Positions 1-5,719 of a DNA stretch of 20,631 nt are shown here, one piece after another; positions within the stretch are counted from its first letter, which is position 1; the number at the start of each line of letters is the position of its first letter. This DNA is from a virus. Location of the stretch: positions 1 to 20,631 of the IMG/VR virus record IMGVR_UViG_3300031902_000378; one strand, written 5' to 3'. Both the position numbers and the translations under genes were made by a program. Under the pieces are notes generated by a model, which saw only the letters and a program-made list of their open reading frames with translations, was not told the DNA's origin and made no database searches.

Positions 1-690
1 TCGCAGCGCCATCGTCGTCCACCGGGCACCCGTGACGGTGAGCACTTCCCGGGCCCGCAGATCGGCCGCCAGGCCCGACAGCGTCAAGCCGTCGACAACC
101 CCCTGTGTGGCGCTGCGAACCTCGGCCGCCTCGATCTCGCGGACCGTGACGCCGTCCGGCTCGAACCCGAACGGGCGCCGCCCGCCGCCGAACCTCCCGG
201 ACTGGGCTTGCCTGATCCGCGCATCCGACACCCGCCGGGCGGTGTCCCGACTGCTCTTGTTGGCGACCGCGACCATGACCCGGGCCATGGTCACGTCCGC
301 GTCGGTCGCCAGCCGCAGACTCCCGGTGATCGACTCCACCGGGACCCGCTGGCCTTCCACGACGTCGATCAGGTCCTCAAGGTCACGCGGGTCACGGCAC
401 ACCCGGTCGAGATCGACGGCGAGCAGGCCGTCAGCCCGCCCGGCCGCCAGGTCTTCGAGCGCAGCGCGGAACGCTGGCCGGTAGGTGCGTAGCTCGGTCC
501 GGCCGTTCGGCAGCGTGATCTTGCGCCGCTTGAACGCGCTCGTGTTGTCCTCGGTGACCACCCGACCCACACCCCAGCCAAGCTGGGAAGCCTTGCGGCG
601 CAACGCTTTTTCTTGATCGTCTGTGCTGTGCGTGTCGTCGTCGTCAGAGTCGGAGATCCTTGCCAGCAAGGTTGCACGGATCGGAGTCAT
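1..690 (-). CDS. int: Large serine integrase, N-terminal part (cut by window edge)
   Basis: The minus strand is open for 230 codons from the ATG at 690 to the window edge, so the C-terminus is missing. The protein opens with the resolvase fold: LARIS places the catalytic serine at residue 13, and the later LDRVCRDPRDLEDLIDV carries the conserved Arg-Asp motif of the active site (near residues 91-107). From about residue 160, GRFGGGRRPFGFEPDG and GLAADLRAREVLTVTGARW match the start of the Recombinase domain (Pfam 07508 type) found only in large serine recombinases. Family members are usually 450-600 residues, so roughly half is visible. It would catalyse attP x attB recombination through a Ser-DNA covalent intermediate. 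A candidate attP begins 15 bp upstream of its start, the usual place in phages. Divergent from the early genes. Confidence 0.93.
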   Translation of the reverse strand, partial: MTPIRATLLARISDSDDDDTHSTDDQEKALRRKASQLGWGVGRVVTEDNTSAFKRRKITLPNGRTELRTYRPAFRAALEDLAAGRADGLLAVDLDRVCRDPRDLEDLIDVVEGQRVPVESITGSLRLATDADVTMARVMVAVANKSSRDTARRVSDARIRQAQSGRFGGGRRPFGFEPDGVTVREIEAAEVRSATQGVVDGLTLSGLAADLRAREVLTVTGARWTTMALR

Positions 691-984
691 GCCCCGATCT
701 TAGCGTGTCACAACCGAGGTTTCGGCTTGCCCGCACATGGGTTGTGACACACCCCCGACGCGGGCCGATGCATGGTCGTCAGCATCCTGAACAATTTTCA
801 TGATCCGCCCTCGCGCGAGTCCACGCTGCCCCCCGGTTGACATGGGCATGTGCACAACTTGAGGACGCTCCGGAGAGTGTGATCCTAAAATCTCGCGCAC
901 CCCCACGTGCGATCGTGGGCAACGGACGTCGTACAGTGGACGACATCGGTTGCCACAAGATCTTCGTGAGGGGCTCACACGATC
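691..984. promoter_or_regulatory. Divergent control region between int and the early genes
   Basis: No convincing gene lies here. Besides the attP candidate it holds several dyads: CTGAAC-AAT-TTTCAT at 787-801, a 10/12 match to the operator palindrome seen at 1556 and 2202; CTCGCGCGAG at 810-819; and CCCACG-N6-CGTGGG at 902-919. A consensus -35 hexamer TTGACA sits at 837-842, but no good -10 follows at normal spacing. TACAGT at 932-937 could be a -10 for rightward transcription into the gene at 985. Leftward, TAAGAT (702 to 697 on the minus strand) could be the int -10. The promoter assignments are weak; the dyads are directly visible. Confidence 0.45.
705..750. other. attP: Candidate phage attachment site attP
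   Basis: GTGTCACAACC (705-715) and GGTTGTGACAC (740-750) form a perfect 11-bp inverted repeat separated by 24 bp. The centre is GGC-TT-GCC (724-731), giving a non-palindromic TT dinucleotide exactly at the dyad axis. This is the architecture expected of a serine-integrase attP: outer arms 12-23 bp from the centre where zinc-ribbon domains bind, a weaker inner symmetry, and an asymmetric two-base crossover. It lies 15 bp upstream of the integrase start. The full symmetry suggests a site that has not recombined. The alternative is an operator for integrase autoregulation. Confidence 0.68.
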
Positions 985-1452
985 ATGCCGAACGATGGCG
1001 CACGCCAGGCCGCCCTACGCACGGTCGTATGGCGAGATCGCCGGTTCAACGAGCGGCAACGAACTCCCATGATCATTACTGCGGACGTCACCCGCGATGA
1101 TCTGCGCGACCTGCTCGCCGGAGCTGTCGACATCGACGCCGAGCACGTGGAGATCTTGGATGTTGAGCCCGCCGTGATCACTCCGGCCGGGCGGGTGACG
1201 CGCCCGCCGCGCACCCGGCACACCGACATGCCACAGAGCGACTGGCCCGACGACGTCGAAGGCATGCAGAAGTTGATCAAGCTGATGATGGATCGTCGGT
1301 GGCGGGTCCGGGACTCACACCCGGACGTCGCGGCGAGGATGGATACCGCCCTCGTGCAAGCCCGCAAGAAACTGGATCTTCTCAAGGATCAGGATCTCTT
1401 GCGGCAACAGACGCCACCCGCGCAGACGCGGGGACGACGTCGGGAGCCCTGA
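985..1452 (+). CDS. Unknown early protein, possible recombination or control accessory
   Basis: A 155-residue frame starts at the ATG at 985, with GAGGGG at 968-973 serving as Shine-Dalgarno 11 bases upstream. A second in-frame ATG at 1069 gives a 127-residue product but has no visible ribosome site. The protein has no domain I recognise. Its first half is acidic with short predicted helices, the middle is Pro/Arg-rich (RVTRPPRTRH), and the last 60 residues look like a charged helical hairpin (VEGMQKLIKLMMDRRWRVRD and RMDTALVQARKKLDLLKDQD) ending in a basic tail. It is the first gene to the right of attP, where phages often keep a directionality factor or regulator; that role is inference only. 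The function is unknown. Confidence 0.66.
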   Translation: MPNDGARQAALRTVVWRDRRFNERQRTPMIITADVTRDDLRDLLAGAVDIDAEHVEILDVEPAVITPAGRVTRPPRTRHTDMPQSDWPDDVEGMQKLIKLMMDRRWRVRDSHPDVAARMDTALVQARKKLDLLKDQDLLRQQTPPAQTRGRRREP

Positions 1453-1474
1453 TAACGATCACACGATCGTTACC
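1451..1474. promoter_or_regulatory. Inverted repeat after the first early gene
   Basis: GATAACGATC-ACAC-GATCGTTACC pairs at nine of ten positions, with a perfect inner 7-bp dyad AACGATC/GATCGTT. It begins at the stop codon of the gene ending at 1452. There is no T-run after it, so it may be a weak terminator or a protein-binding site. The CACACGATC inside it also occurs just before the start at 985 and, inverted, inside the promoter at 2166-2195. Confidence 0.45.
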
Positions 1475-1555
1475 CAGGGCACACGAACAGGTGCAGTGTG
1501 GCACAGATCGTGACCCCCGAAGTGGCGACAGATCATCGCGAAAGTGCGAGTCTGA

Positions 1556-1570
1556 CTGAACACAGTTCAG
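1556..1570. promoter_or_regulatory. Operator-like palindrome, copy 1 (CTGAAC-ACA-GTTCAG)
   Basis: A perfect 6-bp inverted repeat with a 3-bp spacer lies just upstream of the helix-turn-helix gene. The same 12 palindromic bases with the same spacer length recur at 2202-2216 beside another promoter. Flanking GA (GACTGAAC) is shared too. Two identical dyads in two successive intergenic regions suggest a common DNA-binding regulator, plausibly the product of the adjacent gene acting on its own promoter. Confidence 0.68.
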
Positions 1571-1593
1571 AGTGACTAGGGGTGGATCGGGAC

Positions 1594-2073
1594 GTGAGTG
1601 ACGAACAGGGCCAATCCGGACCAACATGGCTAGACACGGCGCAACTGGCCGCGTTCATGTCGTGGCGCTCCCCGGCCACGGTGCGCCGCGCCCTCTGGGT
1701 GACGCGTCGCAAGATCGATTACGGGGTCACCCTGGGAGCCCGGGACCTGCCGGAACCTGACGCGTACGTCGGCCGCTCGCCCCGCTGGAGGATCGAGAGC
1801 GCCACCACGTTCCGCACCGGGTACCGCACGCTCGAACCGGTCCGAGCTGTCCGGATTACTCGCAGAATGGTGCAATCCCTGCCCGTAGCGCAGGTGGCCC
1901 CGCGTGACGTCATCGTGCACGAGGACGGACGACTAGAGCACGTCATAGACGTTCGGCCCGCAGAGGACCGCGTGCGCCTGCTAGTGCGCGCCCGACGTCG
2001 GGACGCGGGCCGATGGCTGGTCCACCCGCCGGACGTCGAGTTGCCGATCTTCCGGCCCCCGCCCGAGCAGTGA
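1594..2073 (+). CDS. Helix-turn-helix DNA-binding protein (excisionase/MerR-like), candidate regulator
   Basis: The start is taken as the GTG at 1594 because AGGGGTGG (1578-1585) is well placed for it. A GTG at 1582 would lie inside that ribosome site and adds four residues. From 1594 the product has 159 residues. Near its N-terminus, WLDTAQLAAFMSWRSPATVRRAL has the pattern of an excisionase/MerR-type helix-turn-helix, and LPEPDAYVGRSPRWR, followed by a short helix, resembles the wing and second helix of that fold (the usual LP.PD..G..P.W pattern). The last 70 residues are beta-rich, containing DVIVHEDGRLEHVIDVRP, and resemble nothing I can name. An operator-like palindrome sits 24 bp upstream of the start. 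It could be an excisionase/directionality factor, an immunity repressor or an early regulator; the sequence does not decide between them. Confidence 0.8.
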   Translation: MSDEQGQSGPTWLDTAQLAAFMSWRSPATVRRALWVTRRKIDYGVTLGARDLPEPDAYVGRSPRWRIESATTFRTGYRTLEPVRAVRITRRMVQSLPVAQVAPRDVIVHEDGRLEHVIDVRPAEDRVRLLVRARRRDAGRWLVHPPDVELPIFRPPPEQ

Positions 2074-2076
2074 CCG

Positions 2077-2136
2077 CACCGCCCCTCCGGAGATCTTGAC
2101 GCGTGGCCCGCGTCGAGGCAGCCCGGGGGGGCGGTG
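2077..2136 (+). terminator. Nested hairpin after the HTH gene, likely terminator
   Basis: CACCGCCCC (2077-2085) pairs perfectly with GGGGCGGTG (2128-2136), and a second hairpin, GACGCG (2098-2103) with CGCGTC (2109-2114) around a 5-base loop, lies inside the large loop. The element begins four bases after the stop codon at 2073 and precedes the next promoter. There is no U-tract, which is common for terminators in high-GC actinobacteria. It could instead be an attenuator. Confidence 0.5.
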
Positions 2137-2165
2137 TCTGTTTCGGCGTAGATGTTCCCGAATGG

Positions 2166-2195
2166 GTGACTGATCGTGTGCTGTAGGGGTACATT
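2166..2195 (+). promoter_or_regulatory. Probable early promoter
   Basis: GTGACT (2166-2171) as -35 and TACATT (2190-2195) as -10 are separated by 18 bp. Each matches the sigma-70-type consensus at four or five of six bases. The operator-like palindrome starts six bases after the -10 and so covers the expected transcription start. It would drive the small-gene operon beginning at 2268. Confidence 0.5.
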
Positions 2196-2201
2196 CCCAG
2201 A

Positions 2202-2216
2202 CTGAACTAGGTTCAG
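2202..2216. promoter_or_regulatory. Operator-like palindrome, copy 2 (CTGAAC-TAG-GTTCAG)
   Basis: This has the same two 6-bp arms and 3-bp spacing as the site at 1556-1570, with a different spacer sequence. Its position across the expected start point of the promoter at 2166-2195 is the classic place for a repressor to block transcription of the early operon. Confidence 0.7.
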
Positions 2217-2267
2217 CCGACCGAAGCACCTTCAGCGCACGCCCGATCCCCCCCGTGAGGGAGCGCC

Positions 2268-2732
2268 ATGCCAGCACGAGCCGCCTTGCGCCCGGTCCCA
2301 TCGACCCCCCTGCGCCGCACGCTCTCGCAGCCCCGCCCAGCCCCCGAACCGGCCACCCCTGATGAGGTGCTCGCCGCCGCCGGGGACTGGACGCCGCAAG
2401 TGATCAAGTGCCGCGTGTCCCGGCACTGGTGGGACAGTCACACGGTCTACCGCGACCGTGGCACCGGCACCCTAGAGATTGTCGAGAAATGCGCGCGGTG
2501 CGCGAAAGTGCTGCGCCGACACGTCATTTCGGAACGCACCCGGGAACGCCTGACGGACTACTCATATACGTATGAGGATGGCTTTCTCGTCAAGGATTTG
2601 GGCCGCATAACCAAGGCCGGCCGCGTTCAACTGGAATTGTTGAGCCTGGCCGATTTCCCGGACGGGGACGACGCGCCCGCGAAGGCCAAGAAAGCACCGG
2701 CCCGCAAGACGGCAGCGAAAAAGGCGGGGTGA
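2268..2732 (+). CDS. Zinc-ribbon phage protein with lysine/alanine-rich tail
   Basis: A 154-residue protein with GAGGGAG just upstream of the ATG. Residues 1-30 are basic and proline-rich. A putative metal site follows: C48, H53 and H58 in KCRVSRHWWDSH, then C75 and C78 in CARCAKVLRRH with H85. The last 20 residues form a Lys/Ala tail (KAKKAPARKTAAKKAG) like those of histone H1-like and other nucleic-acid-binding proteins. Proteins with this Cys/His pattern are common small early genes in actinophages, but I know of no assigned function. It is the first gene of the early operon and lies just downstream of the operator/promoter at 2166-2216, so it would be among the first products made on induction. 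Nucleic-acid binding is inferred. Confidence 0.8.
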   Translation: MPARAALRPVPSTPLRRTLSQPRPAPEPATPDEVLAAAGDWTPQVIKCRVSRHWWDSHTVYRDRGTGTLEIVEKCARCAKVLRRHVISERTRERLTDYSYTYEDGFLVKDLGRITKAGRVQLELLSLADFPDGDDAPAKAKKAPARKTAAKKAG

Positions 2733-2739
2733 ACCGGCC

Positions 2740-3405
2740 GTGGTTTCGACAGTCGTCAAGATCCGCTATTGCGACACGTGCGTGCCGATCCTGAACCGCC
2801 GCGAGCCCGCGCAGGTCATGACCCTCCCGGAAATCTGGACGATCGGCGAGGATCAAGAATCCCTCTTGCTGGACGTGTGCGACAACTGCGCGCGCAAGCT
2901 GTCCCTAGCGACGTTTCTCGGTGTGCTGGAGGATCTCGGCCGCCCCTGCGATCCACGGGGCCGCCCCGTCGCTCGTCGGCGCGCTGAGACGTCCGACGAG
3001 CAGCCCCCGGACCCTGCGCCCGAGGACGCGCGCCAGGCCCCCCTAGACCTCGCAGGGGTCGCGCTGCCCGCCACCCGCGCCCGCCGCAACGTCCAGTATC
3101 CATGCCTGTGCTGTGACCATGACCCGTTCCACAGTTCCACCGACCTGGCGCAACACGCCCACCGCGCCCACGAGATCGACATGAACTTGATTTTCACGGA
3201 TAGCCGGTGTGCATTCTGCGGGCTGGTCATCGGGGCGACCGGGAAGGGTGGCGCCCGAGGCGTCGCCCAGCATTCCAAGCAATCGCACGGGTATGCCGTG
3301 TCGGCCGTTGATTCCTACCGGATCGCCATGGATCAGGGTGACCCGCACGGCGTGGTGTCCTCCGCCCTGGCCCGCGCGACCATTCATCGGGACGTGGCGA
3401 TATGA
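2740..3405 (+). CDS. Multi-zinc-finger protein with tandem C2H2 fingers
   Basis: A 221-residue protein starting at GTG 2740, with GGCGGGG nine bases upstream. The N-terminal module has C11-x2-C14 and C47-x2-C50, a likely four-cysteine zinc site. A Pro/Glu/Asp-rich linker spans about residues 75-110. Then come two C2H2-type fingers. The first is C122-x2-C125-x13-H139-x4-H144 with F130 and L136 at the canonical core positions. The second is C157-x2-C160-x17-H178-x4-H183. The C2H2 fold usually binds nucleic acid or protein; the target here is unknown. The stop overlaps the next start (ATGA at 3402-3405), so translation is probably coupled. The finger pattern is directly visible; a regulatory role is inference. 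Confidence 0.84.
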   Translation: MVSTVVKIRYCDTCVPILNRREPAQVMTLPEIWTIGEDQESLLLDVCDNCARKLSLATFLGVLEDLGRPCDPRGRPVARRRAETSDEQPPDPAPEDARQAPLDLAGVALPATRARRNVQYPCLCCDHDPFHSSTDLAQHAHRAHEIDMNLIFTDSRCAFCGLVIGATGKGGARGVAQHSKQSHGYAVSAVDSYRIAMDQGDPHGVVSSALARATIHRDVAI

Positions 3406-3662
3406 ATCAGCACGAGGACGCCACCCACTATGAGGGGCGATCGGCGGCCGGGCGGAAACCGAAAGATCCGGGCCCCGGTAAACATCTGTGGATCGTCACG
3501 GCGGCATGGGCGGTGACAGAACCGGAACGGTCGCAAGATCCGAACGCGCAATTCCTCATGGACCGCGAGAACCTCATAACGATCGCCGGGCCCGGGTGCT
3601 ATAAATGCGAACTCGAATGGACCCCCCTCGTCGAGAAAAGATATTGCCGTGGATCAGTCTAA
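3402..3662 (+). CDS. Small unknown phage protein with CxxC motif
   Basis: An 86-residue protein whose ATG overlaps the previous stop (ATGA). The N-terminal 30 residues are polar and basic. The core contains HLWIVTAAWAVTEPER, and the C-terminus has GPGCYKCELEW followed by YCRG, giving three cysteines that may bind metal or form a disulfide. I do not recognise a family. Its last 14 bases overlap the next gene, which starts at GTG 3649. It is part of the tightly packed early operon. Confidence 0.74.
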   Translation: MNQHEDATHYEGRSAAGRKPKDPGPGKHLWIVTAAWAVTEPERSQDPNAQFLMDRENLITIAGPGCYKCELEWTPLVEKRYCRGSV

Positions 3663-3810
3663 TTCCCCGGTCATTCTGCAGCTTGAGGTGCACGAGGACG
3701 GCACGCTCAGCGTCTGGCAACTAGAGGGGCGAACCGCCGATCAGGTGTCCGCCCTACTCCGGCACATCGCGGACCAGTTCGAGAGCGGAAAGGTACAGAG
3801 GATCGGATGA
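3649..3810 (+). CDS. Tiny unknown protein, first of a tandem paralogous pair
   Basis: A 53-residue protein starting at GTG 3649, inside the end of the preceding gene, and ending at an ATGA overlap with the next. It is related to its downstream neighbour: over 40 residues aligned without gaps, 15 are identical, including the shared PVIL start, the H..GT..V stretch and the LRH.A..FE ending. The predicted layout is a beta hairpin (VILQLEVHEDGTLSV) followed by one helix (ADQVSALLRHIADQFES). I do not recognise the fold. Similarity to the next gene, coding overlap on both sides and GC-biased codons support it as real despite its size. Confidence 0.74.
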   Translation: MDQSNSPVILQLEVHEDGTLSVWQLEGRTADQVSALLRHIADQFESGKVQRIG

Positions 3811-4016
3811 CCACACCTGTCATTCTGCGTATCGACCTGCACCCGGGCGGAACCGTAAACGTCGCCCTCGCTACGGGAATGGACCGGCCCGGTATTGCCG
3901 AGATGCTTCGACATGTGGCGCAGCATTTCGAGCCCACCGACGCGACCCACACCCTGCCGCCCGCCTGCTCGAAACAACTCATCACGATTATCAGGATGGA
4001 TGCGATCGAACCATGA
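3807..4016 (+). CDS. Tiny unknown protein, second of a tandem paralogous pair
   Basis: A 69-residue protein starting in the ATGA overlap with its paralog at 3649-3810. The shared core is PVILRIDLHPGGTVNV and IAEMLRHVAQHFE, again a beta hairpin plus helix. It has a C-terminal extension of about 25 residues, ending KQLITIIRMDAIEP, that the paralog lacks. Its stop overlaps the start of the secreted-protein gene (ATGA at 4013-4016). The function is unknown. The pair most simply arose by local duplication and then diverged. Confidence 0.78.
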   Translation: MTTPVILRIDLHPGGTVNVALATGMDRPGIAEMLRHVAQHFEPTDATHTLPPACSKQLITIIRMDAIEP

Positions 4017-4450
4017 ACAGAACATTCGCCCGGGCCGCGACGCTCGCCGCAACCCTGGCATGCCTGCCCGCCGCGACCGCCAGCGTTTCGGGTCCGCCCA
4101 GCGAACGGCACGGCGCGCAGCAGACGATAGGCATTGTGATCACGAGCGCGTGCGTCGGCGGGACCGACGGCTCAACGGCCATCGGCTTTCACCTCAGCAT
4201 CGCGCGTGGCCACGTGTGGGACCTGTTGCACGACACGGGAGCGGGGACCACGCAAGGCGGGGGCGGGGTGGACGTGCACGACGCCGTCACCGGGAAATGG
4301 TCCCGGGTGCCCACGGTGAGCGGCGGTGAGAATCACGTCCGAATCAACGCAACTCGAGATCTTCCCGGCGTGACTGTCGACCTGGCGCGCGTCAACTATT
4401 CAGGCTGGCAGTCCGAGCCGGTCCCGCCGTCCGACGTGAATTGCACGTGA
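4013..4450 (+). CDS. Small secreted protein of unknown function
   Basis: A 145-residue protein with a classic Sec signal peptide: basic start MNRTFAR, hydrophobic stretch ATLAATLACLPA, and an AxA-type site near ATA|SVS (about residues 22-24). The mature part is about 120 residues, beta-rich and Gly/Thr-rich, with only two cysteines (residues 47 and 144) that could form a disulfide outside the cell. The T-L-A-C in the signal lacks the usual hydrophobic residue at -3, so a lipoprotein is unlikely. It sits inside an operon of apparently cytoplasmic proteins with overlaps on both sides (ATGA, GTGA). An exported phage protein here could alter the host surface, for example superinfection exclusion, but that is speculation. 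Confidence 0.78.
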   Translation: MNRTFARAATLAATLACLPAATASVSGPPSERHGAQQTIGIVITSACVGGTDGSTAIGFHLSIARGHVWDLLHDTGAGTTQGGGGVDVHDAVTGKWSRVPTVSGGENHVRINATRDLPGVTVDLARVNYSGWQSEPVPPSDVNCT

Positions 4451-4698
4451 GTCTCTTGCATCCGTGCCCCCGTTGCCGCGCGGTAGCTCGACATACCGAG
4501 ACGCGTACGGTCGCCCGGAAACTGCTTACGGTCGGCATGAACGCGCACCGCATCGCCGAGACCTTTATGTGGCCTTTCCTCGTGTGTGACGAATGCGGGG
4601 GCCGGGAGCCTGCGCTGGAGGGAATGGCCGACCGCCTGAACGATTGGCTTGTGGAGGATCTCCCGCCACGGAAGGACGAGCATCAATGGTCACTCTGA
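4447..4698 (+). CDS. Small zinc-ribbon protein
   Basis: The start is taken as GTG 4447, in a GTGA overlap with the previous stop; a TTG two codons earlier is less likely. The product has 83 residues. CPRC near residue 7 and CDEC near residue 50 make a four-cysteine zinc ribbon, and a short acidic amphipathic helix follows (GMADRLNDWLVEDL). It is similar in style to several neighbours, but I cannot align it with any named family. Its end overlaps the next gene by 13 bases. Confidence 0.77.
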   Translation: MSLLHPCPRCRAVARHTETRTVARKLLTVGMNAHRIAETFMWPFLVCDECGGREPALEGMADRLNDWLVEDLPPRKDEHQWSL

Positions 4699-4940
4699 AT
4701 TGCCCAGAATGTGACGAGCCGATCTTACCGGGAGAGACGACGTCCGCCATGCATATAGTGCTCGACGTGGCATCGCGCACCGTGACGTCAATGCCCGCCC
4801 ACGTCGAATGCCTCTTGCGCCCGGTCATGAGTCACTATCTCCAGCAATGCACGTGCTACGTGCCCGGCCGTTCGCTGCGCGAGGAGGCCCGCGCTACTCA
4901 GCAGGCTATGCACGCGTTCGCGGTGAAACAATGGAACTGA
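4686..4940 (+). CDS. Small Cys-rich (zinc-ribbon-like) protein
   Basis: The start is taken as ATG 4686, preceded by GGAAGGACGAG; the frame stays open further upstream, but that would lie wholly inside the previous gene. It encodes 84 residues. CPEC near the N-terminus and HVEC about 30 residues later form a likely zinc site; QCTCYVPG adds two more cysteines. The C-terminal third is helical (REEARATQQAMHAF). No named family is recognised. It lies one base before the next start. Confidence 0.76.
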   Translation: MVTLNCPECDEPILPGETTSAMHIVLDVASRTVTSMPAHVECLLRPVMSHYLQQCTCYVPGRSLREEARATQQAMHAFAVKQWN

Positions 4941-4941
4941 T

Positions 4942-5250
4942 ATGCCTATCGGTTGGTATGGGCTCATCTGTGGCATCTGTTTCCGAGGGCTCACTCCGGA
5001 CACGTGTTACGTGGATTCCGACGGCCAGAAATGGGATATCTGTCCGGGACTGTGTGCTCAGCAAGCAGGGCTCATGACAATCGAGGGCAACGACGACGGG
5101 CCGCAAGTCTGGCGAGTCACCCGCACATGGTATGTAGAGGCTGACCGCGCGACGGATGCGCTGGAGTTGACCCAGGGTATCTATCACTCGGAATCGCAGG
5201 TGCTGGCGGTGCCGACGCCGCCCCCGGGTATTCCGGTGATCCGACCGTGA
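4942..5250 (+). CDS. Small zinc-ribbon-like protein
   Basis: A 102-residue protein starting at ATG 4942, one base after the preceding stop. CGIC near residue 10 and a second cysteine set around residues 22-41 (TCYVD, then CPGLC) suggest a metal site. The second half (VWRVTRTWYVEADRATDALE) has the look of a small alpha/beta domain of the type W.V.A.....A...., and the tail is Pro-rich. No family is recognised. The stop overlaps the next start (GTGA). Confidence 0.78.
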   Translation: MPIGWYGLICGICFRGLTPDTCYVDSDGQKWDICPGLCAQQAGLMTIEGNDDGPQVWRVTRTWYVEADRATDALELTQGIYHSESQVLAVPTPPPGIPVIRP

Positions 5251-5699
5251 ATCCTGAGGATATCCCGACACAACCGATGACTCTGCAGGATCTTTTCGAT
5301 GCCCTCGCCGAGGACCCGGGCGCCGAGGACGATGCATGGATGCACGGGGCGGACGCCTTTCAGGTTCAGATACCCGCCTTCGTTTATGAGCCGCTGTATT
5401 GCGACATGGACGGCCACCCGATAGGCATCCTCGAATGGGCCGGGCTGTTCGAGAAATCGGAACGCATCATCGCGCGCTCTCACGTCGGGCGCCGGTTCGT
5501 CTCCACCGTATGGATAGGAATAGCGCCGCACCCGTACGAAACGATGGTGTTCTATGTCTACCGCTCCGGAAAGTGGACGGCTCTAGATCAGGTTCGTTAC
5601 TCCACCATGGCGCAGGCTCGCGCCGGGCACGAACGCATTACGTGCGACGTGAAAGGACATGCCCGGACCTATCAAGCCCCGGGCCGACGCGAAAGGTAA
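5247..5699 (+). CDS. Conserved actinophage protein of unknown function
   Basis: A 150-residue protein starting at GTG 5247 in a GTGA overlap. The central part, VSTVWIGIAPHPYETMVFYV, closely resembles a motif that recurs in small proteins of many unrelated phages, where it reads STVWLG.......P..FETMVF. The motif's role has not been assigned to my knowledge. The N-terminus is acidic (LAEDPGAEDDAW). The C-terminus contains YSTMAQARAGHERI, which fits the usual '...T..EA..GH' ending of this family. Family assignment rests on motif memory only. Confidence 0.82.
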   Translation: MNPEDIPTQPMTLQDLFDALAEDPGAEDDAWMHGADAFQVQIPAFVYEPLYCDMDGHPIGILEWAGLFEKSERIIARSHVGRRFVSTVWIGIAPHPYETMVFYVYRSGKWTALDQVRYSTMAQARAGHERITCDVKGHARTYQAPGRRER

Positions 5700-5719
5700 G
5701 GAAACGGGGTGGCTTTTCA

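Noticed and set aside
369-677. Minus-strand frame of 102 residues inside the integrase
   Set aside because: The true integrase frame from 690 to the window edge has the catalytic Ser, Arg motif and recombinase domain; this frame has none.
837-866. Strong sigma-70 promoter from the perfect TTGACA at 837-842
   Set aside because: No acceptable -10 hexamer is found 16-18 bases downstream (sequence reads ACTTGAGGAC), so it is noted only as an isolated -35.
700-978. Minus-strand frame of 92 residues in the control region
   Set aside because: It would cover the attP candidate and most control elements and has poor composition; no family match.
4013-4084. Lipoprotein signal for the secreted protein
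   Set aside because: The only cysteine near the signal end is preceded by T-L-A, lacking the usual Leu/Val/Ile at -3, so ordinary signal peptidase cleavage is more likely.
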